Assembly: GCF_012027325.1 (NCBI RefSeq)
Contig: NZ_SNUG01000003.1
Span: forward strand, 1-64,000
DNA: 64,000 nt
Direction: 5' to 3'
Source: Thermococcus sp. M39
GTDB lineage: Archaea; Methanobacteriota_B; Thermococci; Thermococcales; Thermococcaceae
Of this stretch, positions 8,481 to 16,974 are shown one piece after another. Under the pieces are notes generated by a model, which saw only the letters and a list, made by a program, of their open reading frames with translations, had not been told where the DNA came from and ran no database searches. The position numbers were made by a program, and so were the translations under genes. The first letter of the stretch is position 1. Every line of letters starts with the position of its first letter.

Positions 8481-10553
8481 TCACAAAGTTAGCAGTATTA
8501 AGATTATACCCAAGACTACAATGGCTATTGTGAAGAGCAGATTTAAGTTGCCAAGCATTTCTCCAAAGACTACTCCGCTTCCCTGCACTACTTTAACCAC
8601 TGGACTTAATGCCGCTTCATCTAGGTAAACCTCTTTAACGCTGGTAACATACCACCTTCCAATTCCAGTAATAGCACCTGAAATTTTTGCGGCCCATCTT
8701 GTCAGTGTCTCTGCAACGCTTAAGTATGCATGAGTGAGTGCATCCTTCACAGCTATGCCGAATTCGTTAAGCTCACTTCCACCATGGTATAGGCCATGGA
8801 TATACTCCTCAAATGGCAGATAGTAGTGCTTTGCCTTGAGCTTGTAGTGTTCAAGCTTCACAGGTTCTCCGTTTGTCCATGGTTCTGCAACAGTCTTCTT
8901 AGTCGGAACAGATATGAGTATTGCAAAGAGCATTACACCAAAGACCCCAACGAAGAGGAGTGGATTGAAGTAGCTTTCAGCGCCAGCCGGTGTAAGTGGT
9001 GATTTGATCAAGACCAACCAGTACTTAGTGGTTATTAATCCGCTTAAGTCAACATTAGCTAATGCCTTACCTGGTGAAAGGAGCAATGGCAAGATTAGTG
9101 CTGGGATCAAACCTAAGAGCAGACAGAGTGAAGCTAAGAAGCCTTTTGCAATGAGCATTGAGGAGGAAACTTCTTTTACGTTCTGCGTTAATTTAGTTGG
9201 TTCTCCACCAAATGCGGTAGTATAGAACTTTATGAATGAAGCCAAGGTTGCAGCACTTATGAATAGCGCCATCACTCCAAAGAACACTAATAGACCATTT
9301 CCTGAGAGGAATGTTGATTGATAAATCATCCACTTGCTCATGAATCCGTTGAACGGAGGAGTTCCTGCAATTGACAGTGCAGCGATTAATGTGAAGATTG
9401 CCGTGAATGGCATAAGCTTGGCCAAACCTCCAAGGGCATTCAAGTCTCTGCTGCGAGTTCTGTAAAGTATTGAACCAGCCGAGAGGAAGAGCAAGCCTTT
9501 GAAGAATGTATGGTTAACAAGGTGATACAAACTTGACGCCAAGGCTATGGCTCCAAAGGCTGAGTAGATTCCTCCCTTGGCTATAAAGACTATCCCAACT
9601 CCCATGCCAAGCCAAATGTAGCCTATCTGACCAATGCTGTGATAGGCCAACAGTCTCTTGGCATCGGTCTGCTTTAACGCGTAGAGTGTTCCAACAGTCA
9701 GAGTTATTGTTCCAAGCAGGGCAACTACATATCCGAAAGTCTCATTTGGCTTTAGGATGAAACATGTAGTCCTTATCAAAGCGTAAACGGCAACCTTCTC
9801 CAATGCTCCAGCCATTAAAGATGAGATGCCGCTTGGAGCAACCTTATAAGCATCTGGAGCCCAGAAGTGTAAAGGAACAACACCAGATTTGCTTCCAAAG
9901 CCTATTAGGAATAGGACATAGAATATTGGACTTAGTTTTAGGGTTGCTAAGTTCTCGAAGTTAAGTCCGTTAACTGAGCCAGTCTTAGCGTACAATAAGG
10001 CGACAGCCATTACCAAGGGTAATGTGCTCACTATGTGCATCGTCACGAAGTACTTCCAACCTGCTTTTCTGACGTCTTCTTTATTGCTTTCCCAAATCGT
10101 CAGGAGATAGGACGTGAACGTCATGACTTCCCAAAGGAAGAGGAACCAGAACATGTTCGCTATCGTAACTATGAGCATCATTGAGAGCACGAAGGTGCTG
10201 TATAGTATTATGTAGAGCCATCCCTTGCCGAGCTTCTCATAGAACTCCATGTACTTTGGTGAATATATTGAAACTGCCAATCCAAGGCTTCCCAGGATAA
10301 AGCAGAGTATAAGTGAAAGGCCGTCAATATAGAAGGGAATCTTTACAACTCCAAGATTATATGTAAAGTCAATAGCCATTCCTTGAAGTACTAAGGGTAT
10401 GCCCTTCACGGTGAAGGCTAAGAGTGAGAGTGAGGCTAGAGCAGTAAGTGTATGGCCTAAGCTTATTGAAAGCTTGTAATTCCTCTTGAAGACTAAAGCT
10501 ATTGCCATTGATGCAAAGTACAAGATTATGGTTAGCGTGAACAGCTCCTTCAT
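8481..10553 (-). CDS. Large antiporter-like subunit of the hydrogenase (NuoL/HycC-like)
   Basis: Proton_antipo_M family, 690 residues, many transmembrane helices with the typical LFLWEVMTFTSYLL (conserved glutamate) and HFWAPDAYKVAPSGISSLM segments. The long C-terminal region includes an amphipathic stretch and a final helix, as in HycC and NuoL. It starts at ATG 10553 with GGTGAAA before it. Largest of three such pumps in the operon; together they may move several ions per formate oxidised. Number and identity of ions cannot be read from sequence. Confidence 0.92.
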   Translation of the reverse strand: MKELFTLTIILYFASMAIALVFKRNYKLSISLGHTLTALASLSLLAFTVKGIPLVLQGMAIDFTYNLGVVKIPFYIDGLSLILCFILGSLGLAVSIYSPKYMEFYEKLGKGWLYIILYSTFVLSMMLIVTIANMFWFLFLWEVMTFTSYLLTIWESNKEDVRKAGWKYFVTMHIVSTLPLVMAVALLYAKTGSVNGLNFENLATLKLSPIFYVLFLIGFGSKSGVVPLHFWAPDAYKVAPSGISSLMAGALEKVAVYALIRTTCFILKPNETFGYVVALLGTITLTVGTLYALKQTDAKRLLAYHSIGQIGYIWLGMGVGIVFIAKGGIYSAFGAIALASSLYHLVNHTFFKGLLFLSAGSILYRTRSRDLNALGGLAKLMPFTAIFTLIAALSIAGTPPFNGFMSKWMIYQSTFLSGNGLLVFFGVMALFISAATLASFIKFYTTAFGGEPTKLTQNVKEVSSSMLIAKGFLASLCLLLGLIPALILPLLLSPGKALANVDLSGLITTKYWLVLIKSPLTPAGAESYFNPLLFVGVFGVMLFAILISVPTKKTVAEPWTNGEPVKLEHYKLKAKHYYLPFEEYIHGLYHGGSELNEFGIAVKDALTHAYLSVAETLTRWAAKISGAITGIGRWYVTSVKEVYLDEAALSPVVKVVQGSGVVFGEMLGNLNLLFTIAIVVLGIILILLTL

Positions 10554-10555
10554 TT

Positions 10556-11770
10556 TCACCACCTCGCCCATATGAAGTCACACATGAATTGGCTTATCAA
10601 TGAGAGCACGAGGAGTAAAATGATGCTCAATGCCAAGCTTGCTGGAAGTTTTTTCTTTATCTCTGGCTCTCCTTCGCTTATCACATAGGCGTGGAATATC
10701 TTGAGGAAGATTATGAACGCTATGACCCACTCCACAGCAACGAATATTGCCAAGCCTTGACTGACCTCGAGCAAAGTTTTGATGACGTTGAGCTTGTTGA
10801 AGAACAAGTTGAACGGTGGGACACCCTCCAAGGCGAAGATTGATGCGGCAAAGAGTCCAGCGGTAAAAGCATCGCTGTTCATGAAGCCCTTCATTTTGCT
10901 CAAGCTCTTGGTTCCAAAGACGTAAAGTAGAGCTCCAGCTGACATGAAAGCTGCTGCTTTAGCCAAGCCGTGGGCTACGACATAATAACCAATATCCTTC
11001 TCAACACCAGTGACTCCTAATAACCCAGCAACGATTAGTAGGAACAGCCAGCCCATGTTGTCTATGGTTGACCATGCAAACAGTCTCTTGACATCATCTT
11101 GGAGTGGGTAAGATAATATTGCCGCAATCATGCTCAGCACTGCCATTATTCCAATTGCATAAATTACCCAGCTTGAGACACTCCAGCCAACTAAATCAAG
11201 GATTCTAATTGTTCCGTAAACACCGAGCTCAACCATAGCTCCACTCAGTATTGCTGAAACTGGTGAAGGTGCTGCTGGGTGTGCATCGGGGAGCCAGTAG
11301 TGCATCGGGAAGAGACCGCATTTTGTAGCAAATCCAAAGAACATTAGGAATACTATGATGTCCTTATACTGGGCAAAGCTTGTGAAGTTGAAGGTTCCTG
11401 TTACCGCATAGTAGAGCACGATTGCAAAGATTAGCGGTGTTGTGTCAAAGAGGTGCATAGTTACGAAATACTTCCATCCAGCTTTCTTTGCGCTCTCCTC
11501 AGGATAATCATAGATGATTAGGAAGTAAGAGGCAAGGGTCATTACCTCCCAGAGGAAGAGGAAGCTGAACCAGTCCCTAACTGCTGGAATTAGGAGCATT
11601 GAGGCTATGAAGATGAGCAAGGTTGAGTAGTAGGGAATCTTTGGTTTGAAATCATAGATGTCCATGTACTTGAGTGATGCGATTATCGCCGCTAACCCAA
11701 GTATCCCAACGTTCAGTGCAAAGAGCAGTGAGATTTTGTCAAAGGTGAGCGTGAAGTCAAAGGCGAACAT
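10556..11770 (-). CDS. Antiporter-like membrane subunit (NuoL/M/N family, short)
   Basis: Proton_antipo_M protein of only 404 residues, shorter than typical NuoM (about 500). The core is intact: FLFLWEVMTLASYFLIIYD, KCGLFPMHYWLPDAHPAAPSPVSAIL, and an internal lysine-rich cytoplasmic loop DDVKRLFAWSTIDN. It begins at the ATG after GGTGGTGAGAG, three bases after the preceding gene, and ends just before the next start. The likely role is a pump module of the formate hydrogenlyase membrane arm. Confidence 0.9.
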   Translation of the reverse strand: MFAFDFTLTFDKISLLFALNVGILGLAAIIASLKYMDIYDFKPKIPYYSTLLIFIASMLLIPAVRDWFSFLFLWEVMTLASYFLIIYDYPEESAKKAGWKYFVTMHLFDTTPLIFAIVLYYAVTGTFNFTSFAQYKDIIVFLMFFGFATKCGLFPMHYWLPDAHPAAPSPVSAILSGAMVELGVYGTIRILDLVGWSVSSWVIYAIGIMAVLSMIAAILSYPLQDDVKRLFAWSTIDNMGWLFLLIVAGLLGVTGVEKDIGYYVVAHGLAKAAAFMSAGALLYVFGTKSLSKMKGFMNSDAFTAGLFAASIFALEGVPPFNLFFNKLNVIKTLLEVSQGLAIFVAVEWVIAFIIFLKIFHAYVISEGEPEIKKKLPASLALSIILLLVLSLISQFMCDFIWARW

Positions 11771-11773
11771 CTC

Positions 11774-13225
11774 TCACCACCCCACCTTGATTATGAATGG
11801 ATAAGCTATGAGGGGAGCTATTATTCCAAGTATCAAGAGTAAAATCATCGAAAGCTTCATCAAAGCTGTGATGCTGTATTTCTCGTCCCTCTCAGGGACG
11901 CTGAATGCCATGCTGTGTATTCTGCTAAGCGAAACCATTAGGAATACGGCGGCATCTATGAGAACCATTACGAGCAGAGCTAAAGCTAATGGATTTCCTA
12001 AGGCTCCCTTGATGTTTGTCAGTATTGCAAGCTTGCTGAAGAAGACTGCAAATGGAGGAACACCAGCCAAGCCGATCAAAGCGAAAGTCCAGCTGTATGC
12101 TGAGATTGGCAGTGATTTAATCAGACCCTTGATTTTATCCATCTCAAGTGTTCCAATGGCGTAGCTGAAAGTTCCCGCTGTGAGGAATGCTAAACCCTTA
12201 ATGTATGCGTGATTGAAGAGCTGGAACATTGAAGCTTGTAAGCCAGTCTTTAGACCTAAAACGGCAAATGCCAGACCAACATACATTAAGCCAGATTCAG
12301 CGATTGTTGAATAAGCCAAAAGTCTCTTTGCATCTTTCTGAAGCGGATACATGAATACACAGAGTAACTGAGTTGCCAAAATTAGTGCTGCCATGACGTA
12401 GAAGGCCTCCTTTGGAAGAGGTTGCATAAACTGGATTGCTCTTGCTAAGAGATAGACACCCATCTCAACCATTGCTGCACCGTGAAGGAATGCTGAAGCT
12501 GGGGTGGGAGCGACCATAGCATCTGGAAGCCAAGAGTAGAGCGGGAACTGGGCACTCTTGGTGAAAGCAGCAATCATTATTGCAAGAAATACTAGGAGCT
12601 TCAAATTCTCTGGCAGAGTACCTAGAGCGAATAAGCTCAAGTTGTGGAGCTTTGTTATGCCAATGGCAACAGCTGTGTAGAGACCAACCATCGCACCAAA
12701 GTTCGTGATAATCAAAGCCTTGTAGGCAGAGCGCTCTGCTTTCTTACCACCATAATAGCTGACAACACCCCAACATGCTAGGCTCATCAGTTCAAAGAAT
12801 ATCAAAAGCTGGAGTATTGATGATGAATAAATGAAAGCTAGGGTTGCACCAATGAAAAGAACCATCCATCCATAAAATCTGCCTTTACCCTCATAAACGG
12901 GATGCTCCTTATTTTGGGGGCTCATGTAATCCTTAGCATATACCATGAAAATCAGACCAGCCGTTATAACAACGAACCCTACAGAAACGCTCATGGGGTC
13001 AATTATCAAACCATAGACCTCACCAAATGTCTTTGTTTGGAAGAGAATCTCGTGGATAGCTGGCATGCCCGCAGTGTAATAGCTCACAACACCTGCCAAA
13101 TTCAAAATTGTAGCGATGATTACAGAGATGAGCATGAAGTAATCAGCTCTTTTACCATCTAACCTAAACAATATCACGCCCGCAATTAAAGGAATTAAAA
13201 AGGAAAGAACGAAAAGCTCTTTCAT
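11774..13225 (-). CDS. Antiporter-like membrane subunit (MnhD/NuoN-like)
   Basis: Proton_antipo_M protein of 483 residues. Landmarks: LQLLIFFELMSLACWG with the conserved glutamate, QFPLYSWLPDAMVAPTPASAFLHGA, and DAKRLLAYSTIAESG. An open frame extends 38 codons upstream into the ferredoxin gene, but GAGGTGGTTGAA sits before the ATG at 13225 and the upstream segment is basic and unlike the family, so I use the shorter form. First of three pump subunits; together with NuoH-like and Mrp proteins it forms the ion-translocating part. Confidence 0.91.
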   Translation of the reverse strand: MKELFVLSFLIPLIAGVILFRLDGKRADYFMLISVIIATILNLAGVVSYYTAGMPAIHEILFQTKTFGEVYGLIIDPMSVSVGFVVITAGLIFMVYAKDYMSPQNKEHPVYEGKGRFYGWMVLFIGATLAFIYSSSILQLLIFFELMSLACWGVVSYYGGKKAERSAYKALIITNFGAMVGLYTAVAIGITKLHNLSLFALGTLPENLKLLVFLAIMIAAFTKSAQFPLYSWLPDAMVAPTPASAFLHGAAMVEMGVYLLARAIQFMQPLPKEAFYVMAALILATQLLCVFMYPLQKDAKRLLAYSTIAESGLMYVGLAFAVLGLKTGLQASMFQLFNHAYIKGLAFLTAGTFSYAIGTLEMDKIKGLIKSLPISAYSWTFALIGLAGVPPFAVFFSKLAILTNIKGALGNPLALALLVMVLIDAAVFLMVSLSRIHSMAFSVPERDEKYSITALMKLSMILLLILGIIAPLIAYPFIIKVGW

Positions 13226-13235
13226 TTCAACCACC

Positions 13236-13736
13236 TCAGACGCCCAAGAGTGAAATCTTCTCAGCCTTCTTTGCAACTTCAATGGCTTTTTCGGTGAATT
13301 TCTCTCTTCTCTCCCTCTGTATCTCATCGAAGTCTCCATAAATTAGTGCATCAGTTGGACAGGTCGCTACACAAGCGGGCTCTTTTCCTTCCTTTCTTCT
13401 GTGAGCACAGAGGTCACACTTGCCCATTATCTTGTTTATAAGGTCAAGCTCTGGAATACCAAATGGACAGACGATTCCACACATGAGACAGCCAATACAC
13501 TTCTGGGGAGCTAAGATGACTGCTCCATCGTCATCTCTATAGAGAGCGTTAGTTGGACAGACCTCAACACATGGAGCCTTTTCACAGTGCCTACAGTTCA
13601 AAGCCATAGCGGCCATCTCTTGCCATTCAAAGACGTTTATGAATGACATTCCGTTGTGCTCTCTCTCACAGGCAACCTCACAAGCCCTGCACTCAATACA
13701 TTTGGAAAAATCAATAAAGATAGTCTTCCTGGCCAT
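13236..13736 (-). CDS. Four-cluster ferredoxin subunit of formate dehydrogenase
   Basis: Electron-transfer subunit of the DMSO-reductase/HydN type, 166 residues, carrying ligands for four [4Fe-4S] clusters: CIECRACEVAC, CRHCEKAPCVEVCP, CIGCLMCGIVCP and CDLC...ACVATCP. No membrane helix or signal peptide, so it is cytoplasmic. GGGGTGATTTAA precedes the ATG, six bases downstream of fdhA. It would pass electrons from FdhA to the hydrogenase ferredoxin. The motif content is unambiguous, the partner is inferred from position. Confidence 0.92.
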   Translation of the reverse strand: MARKTIFIDFSKCIECRACEVACEREHNGMSFINVFEWQEMAAMALNCRHCEKAPCVEVCPTNALYRDDDGAVILAPQKCIGCLMCGIVCPFGIPELDLINKIMGKCDLCAHRRKEGKEPACVATCPTDALIYGDFDEIQRERREKFTEKAIEVAKKAEKISLLGV

Positions 13737-13741
13737 TTAAA

Positions 13742-15874
13742 TCACCCCTTAACGATCTCAATTTGTGGTATTGGATTTGGCAACTTCTTCATGATCTCGC
13801 AAGCCTCTTTCTCGCTGATCTTTGTTACTCTACATGCACAGGCCTTTGTCTCTGGTATCTTTGCTACTGGATCGAGAGCGTCGTTTGTGAGAACGTTTGC
13901 TCCCCAGTGCCATGGAACTGCAATAACGCCCTTCTTAACAGCTCTCGTAACTCTTGCCTTAATAGCGTAAACACCTCTCCTTGTTTCAATCTTAATCCAG
14001 TCGCCAGTCTTTATGCCGAGCTTAGCTGCATCATCTGGGTGAATCTCTGCTAGTGGCTCAGGCCATCTCTTCACTAAGGCCTCGCTTCTACCAGTCATGG
14101 TTATCGTGTGGTAGTGTCCAACGTATCTCATTGTTGTGAGTATGAATGGATACTCCTCATCTGGGAGCTCAACTGGTCCTCTGTAGTCAACTGCTGCTAA
14201 GTGGGCTTTTCCATCTGGGGTCAAGAATCTCTCCTTGTAGAGAACTCTTGTTCCGGGGTGATCTTCACTTGGGCATGGCCAGTGAATTCCAGCCAAGTTA
14301 GCCTTAAGTCTCTCTGGGGTGATTCCTCTGTATTGCGGTGTACAGGCATTGATCTCTCTCAAAACGTCAGCAGCCTCGTTGTATCTGAATCCTTTTGAGC
14401 CATCTCTGTCAAATCCAACTGCCTTACCAACCTCACTCAAAATCCACCAGTCTGGTCTTGCCTCTCCAGGTGGCTTAACTGCTGCAAAGCTCCACTGTAC
14501 TCTTCTCTCTGTGTTTGTGAGAGAACCTTCGTTCTCAAGCAGTGCAGCTGCTGGAAGAACTATGTCAGCGAACTCCAGTGTTGGCGTTGGCACGATATCT
14601 TGAACGACCATGAACTCAAGCTTTTGAAGAGCTTTGATTACGTGGTTTGCGTTTGCATCACTGATAACTGGGTTCTCACCCATAACGTAGTATGCTTTGA
14701 CCTTTCCTTTGTCAATAGCATGAGCTGCCTCAATGACTGTAAGACCAACTTCTCCGCTCAGCTCAACTCCCCAGAACTCCTCGAAGAATTTCCTCTTCTC
14801 TGGGTCGGTAACTGCCTGGTAACCTGGGAACACGTTTGGCAAAGCAGCCATATCACATGCTCCTTGAACGTTGTTCTGTCCTCTCATTGGTGCACAACCA
14901 CAGCCTTCTCTTCCCTGGTATCCACAGATTGCTGAAAGTGTTCCTAAGAGCCTAACGTTATCGTGACCGTGAGTGTGCTGTGTTAGACCCATAGCCCATG
15001 TAATAACTCCCTTTCCAGCTGTGGCAAAGGTTCTTGCAGCCTCAACTATAAGCTCAGCTGGGACACCAGTTATCTTCTCAACGTATTCTGGTGTGAACTT
15101 TTCAACGGCCTTAACGACTTCATCGAAACCAACACACCTCTCTCTTACGAACTTTGCGTCATAGAGCTTCTCTTTGATTATGACGTGAATGAGACCATTT
15201 ATCAATGCAATATCAGTTCCTGGGTAGTGCTGCAAGAAGATGTCTGCAAACCAAGCTGTTCTCGTAAATCTTGGATCTGCAACAATAACCTTTGCTCCTC
15301 TCTCCTTAGCCTTGAGAACGTATCTAAATCCAACTGGGTGGGTCTCTGCATAGTTGTGACCAATGATAAAGATGACATCCGCCTCTTCGATGTCCTTGTA
15401 AGTGTTGGTCATTGCACCTGCTCCAAATACTTGCTTCAATCCAGAAACAGTTGGAGCGTGGCACAAACGAGCACAGTGATCAACGTTGTTTGTGCCAAGC
15501 ATTCTTGCAAGCTTTTGGATGAGATAGTTTGGCTCGTTAAATGTTCTTGCAGAACCAAAGAACATTAATTGATTTGGATCATCTTTTGCATATGCCTTCA
15601 ATCTCTCAGCGACTTCTTTAATTGCTTCACTCCAGCTAATCTCAACGAATTTTCCTTGCTCCTTAGCCTTTAATGGCTTCTTTAATCTGTCCTTTGCTAA
15701 AATGTACTCAAGAACAGCGTTTCCCTTTGGACAAAGCTTACCATTTTCGTTTGAAATGCCCTCCAAGTCCTCTGCATACTCAATGTTTACTGGATATCCA
15801 TCCACTGCCCTTATGTATAACCTACATCCGACCCCACAGTAGGGACACACCACAGGTATTAATTTCTCCGCCAA
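13742..15874 (-). CDS. fdhA: Formate dehydrogenase catalytic subunit (Mo/W-bis-MGD)
   Basis: Oxidises formate to CO2 with a molybdenum or tungsten pterin cofactor; 710 residues. The N-terminal [4Fe-4S] ligands are Cys10, Cys13, Cys17 and Cys48, with Lys50 behind them. ARLCHAPT places the metal ligand at Cys138 followed by His139: this is a cysteine (TGC), not selenocysteine, enzyme. The C-terminal molydopterin-binding domain shows GVIAVPWHWGANVLTNDALDP in part. I start at TTG 15874 because AGGAGGTG ends seven bases upstream; the GTG at 15883 lies inside that ribosome binding site. No twin-arginine signal, so cytoplasmic. First gene of the hydrogenlyase operon. Confidence 0.95.
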   Translation of the reverse strand: MAEKLIPVVCPYCGVGCRLYIRAVDGYPVNIEYAEDLEGISNENGKLCPKGNAVLEYILAKDRLKKPLKAKEQGKFVEISWSEAIKEVAERLKAYAKDDPNQLMFFGSARTFNEPNYLIQKLARMLGTNNVDHCARLCHAPTVSGLKQVFGAGAMTNTYKDIEEADVIFIIGHNYAETHPVGFRYVLKAKERGAKVIVADPRFTRTAWFADIFLQHYPGTDIALINGLIHVIIKEKLYDAKFVRERCVGFDEVVKAVEKFTPEYVEKITGVPAELIVEAARTFATAGKGVITWAMGLTQHTHGHDNVRLLGTLSAICGYQGREGCGCAPMRGQNNVQGACDMAALPNVFPGYQAVTDPEKRKFFEEFWGVELSGEVGLTVIEAAHAIDKGKVKAYYVMGENPVISDANANHVIKALQKLEFMVVQDIVPTPTLEFADIVLPAAALLENEGSLTNTERRVQWSFAAVKPPGEARPDWWILSEVGKAVGFDRDGSKGFRYNEAADVLREINACTPQYRGITPERLKANLAGIHWPCPSEDHPGTRVLYKERFLTPDGKAHLAAVDYRGPVELPDEEYPFILTTMRYVGHYHTITMTGRSEALVKRWPEPLAEIHPDDAAKLGIKTGDWIKIETRRGVYAIKARVTRAVKKGVIAVPWHWGANVLTNDALDPVAKIPETKACACRVTKISEKEACEIMKKLPNPIPQIEIVKG

Positions 15875-16159
15875 GCGGAACACCTCCTAAGTTAGTGTAC
15901 AGACATGTTCTTCAATGTACTGATATATTTTAGTGCCCATATCTGCTTCAACATTTTGTTAAACGCTTTCCTTTAAAACTCTTTTTTTATAGCTTAGTTC
16001 TTAACAAAAGGTTATAATGATTGAGATATAGCAAAATAAAGCCACGAAAGTTCTTTTTTTAAATTGTTTTGTATACACTATTCTGTAAGATTTAAACAAA
16101 TACGCTTACAAATAGAATTGTTTAAATTGTTTATCAACGTTAAATACAGTAGAAAAATG
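15875..16159 (-). promoter_or_regulatory. fdhA promoter region with SurR-like site
   Basis: No gene is seen here. Read towards fdhA, positions 16041-15974 form a block repeated upstream of the Lrp-like regulator at 49.9 kb. Inside it, plus-strand 15997-16013 reads GTTcttAACaaaagGTT, a perfect fit to the published SurR consensus GTTn3AACn5GTT. Two candidate TATA boxes follow: CTATAAAAAA (about 15992-15983) and GTTTTAAAGG (about 15979-15970). The leader before the start codon has a repeated TGTAC core of unknown meaning. The left-over 16050-16159 is AT-rich with repeated AATTGTTTAAATTG-like runs after fdhD. Confidence 0.7.
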
Positions 16160-16939
16160 TCAAGTTTCGGTTTCCGATGCTATTCTATGTTCACCGCCGT
16201 ATATATTAAATCTTTTCCCTCTGGCGAATCCAATCAGTGTTACATTATGCTTTCTTGCAAGTTCGACTCCTTTATCCGTTGGCGGAGACTTAGTTATCAC
16301 AATAGGTATGCCCGCATTGACAACTTTTTTCGCCATACCATATGGCATTCTGCCACTTGAAGCCAAGATTAACTCACTTAACTCTAGTCCATTGAGAACA
16401 GCATAACCAACTACTTTATCAACAGCATTGTGTCTGCCAATATCTTCACTAAACGCGAGCACTCTACCGTCTTTATCAAAAAGGGCTGCCCAATGAGTCC
16501 CTCCAGTCTTTCTCCACGTCTCTGCAAGCTGAGTCATAGAGGAGGATATTCTTAAGATGAGCTCAGGGGAAACTTTTATGTCTCCAGCTTTTCTGCTGAG
16601 AACTCCTCCTTCTCTAGCTTTATACGGATCCCCGCAAGGAGTATGCCTTATGGTCAACTCGCTTCCCAAGCCACTAATGTCTGAACCCCTTATTTTTACG
16701 TAAATCCTCTCTCCTTCGACCCAGCTGTCAAGGATATTCTCTGCTTTTTCGTACCCCTCACAGACAACGAAACCAGCTCCAAGCTCTCTAAGCTGGTTTG
16801 GTGAAGCTGGAAGTTCAGCAAGAAACTCTTCAAATCCATCATAGACTATATAAATCTCAAACTTCTCCTCAATACAGACATAATCCTCAAGAGCTTTCAG
16901 ACCATTCTCCCATTTGAAAATCCTTACCTTCTTTATCAT
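16160..16939 (-). CDS. fdhD: Formate dehydrogenase accessory sulfurtransferase FdhD
   Basis: FdhD transfers sulfur from a desulfurase to the Mo/W cofactor of formate dehydrogenase; 259 residues. Family motifs seen are WRKTGGTHWAALF and EDIGRHNAVDKVVGYA. The usual CGxCGK motif is altered: HTPCGDPYKA keeps the first cysteine but has proline at the second. An upstream frame exists but overlaps frhA; GGTGATCAG before the ATG at 16939 fixes the start. It follows frhA by 35 bases and is likely in the frh operon rather than with fdhA. Confidence 0.9.
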   Translation of the reverse strand: MIKKVRIFKWENGLKALEDYVCIEEKFEIYIVYDGFEEFLAELPASPNQLRELGAGFVVCEGYEKAENILDSWVEGERIYVKIRGSDISGLGSELTIRHTPCGDPYKAREGGVLSRKAGDIKVSPELILRISSSMTQLAETWRKTGGTHWAALFDKDGRVLAFSEDIGRHNAVDKVVGYAVLNGLELSELILASSGRMPYGMAKKVVNAGIPIVITKSPPTDKGVELARKHNVTLIGFARGKRFNIYGGEHRIASETET

Positions 16940-16974
16940 CTGATCACCAAAGTTAGAGTATAATGGGTGGTTTT

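Noticed and set aside
14201-15568. Several plus-strand frames across fdhA (up to 127 codons)
   Set aside because: All are antisense shadows of the conserved formate dehydrogenase, rich in Cys/Ser/Val as expected from reversed codons.
15875-15883. GTG start of fdhA at 15883
   Set aside because: The GTG is part of the AGGAGGTG ribosome binding site; TTG at 15874 is properly spaced and matches the family N-terminus.
15930-15990. Repeated TGTAC cores in the fdhA leader as a second operator
   Set aside because: Arms are short and unevenly spaced; they do not form a convincing dyad.
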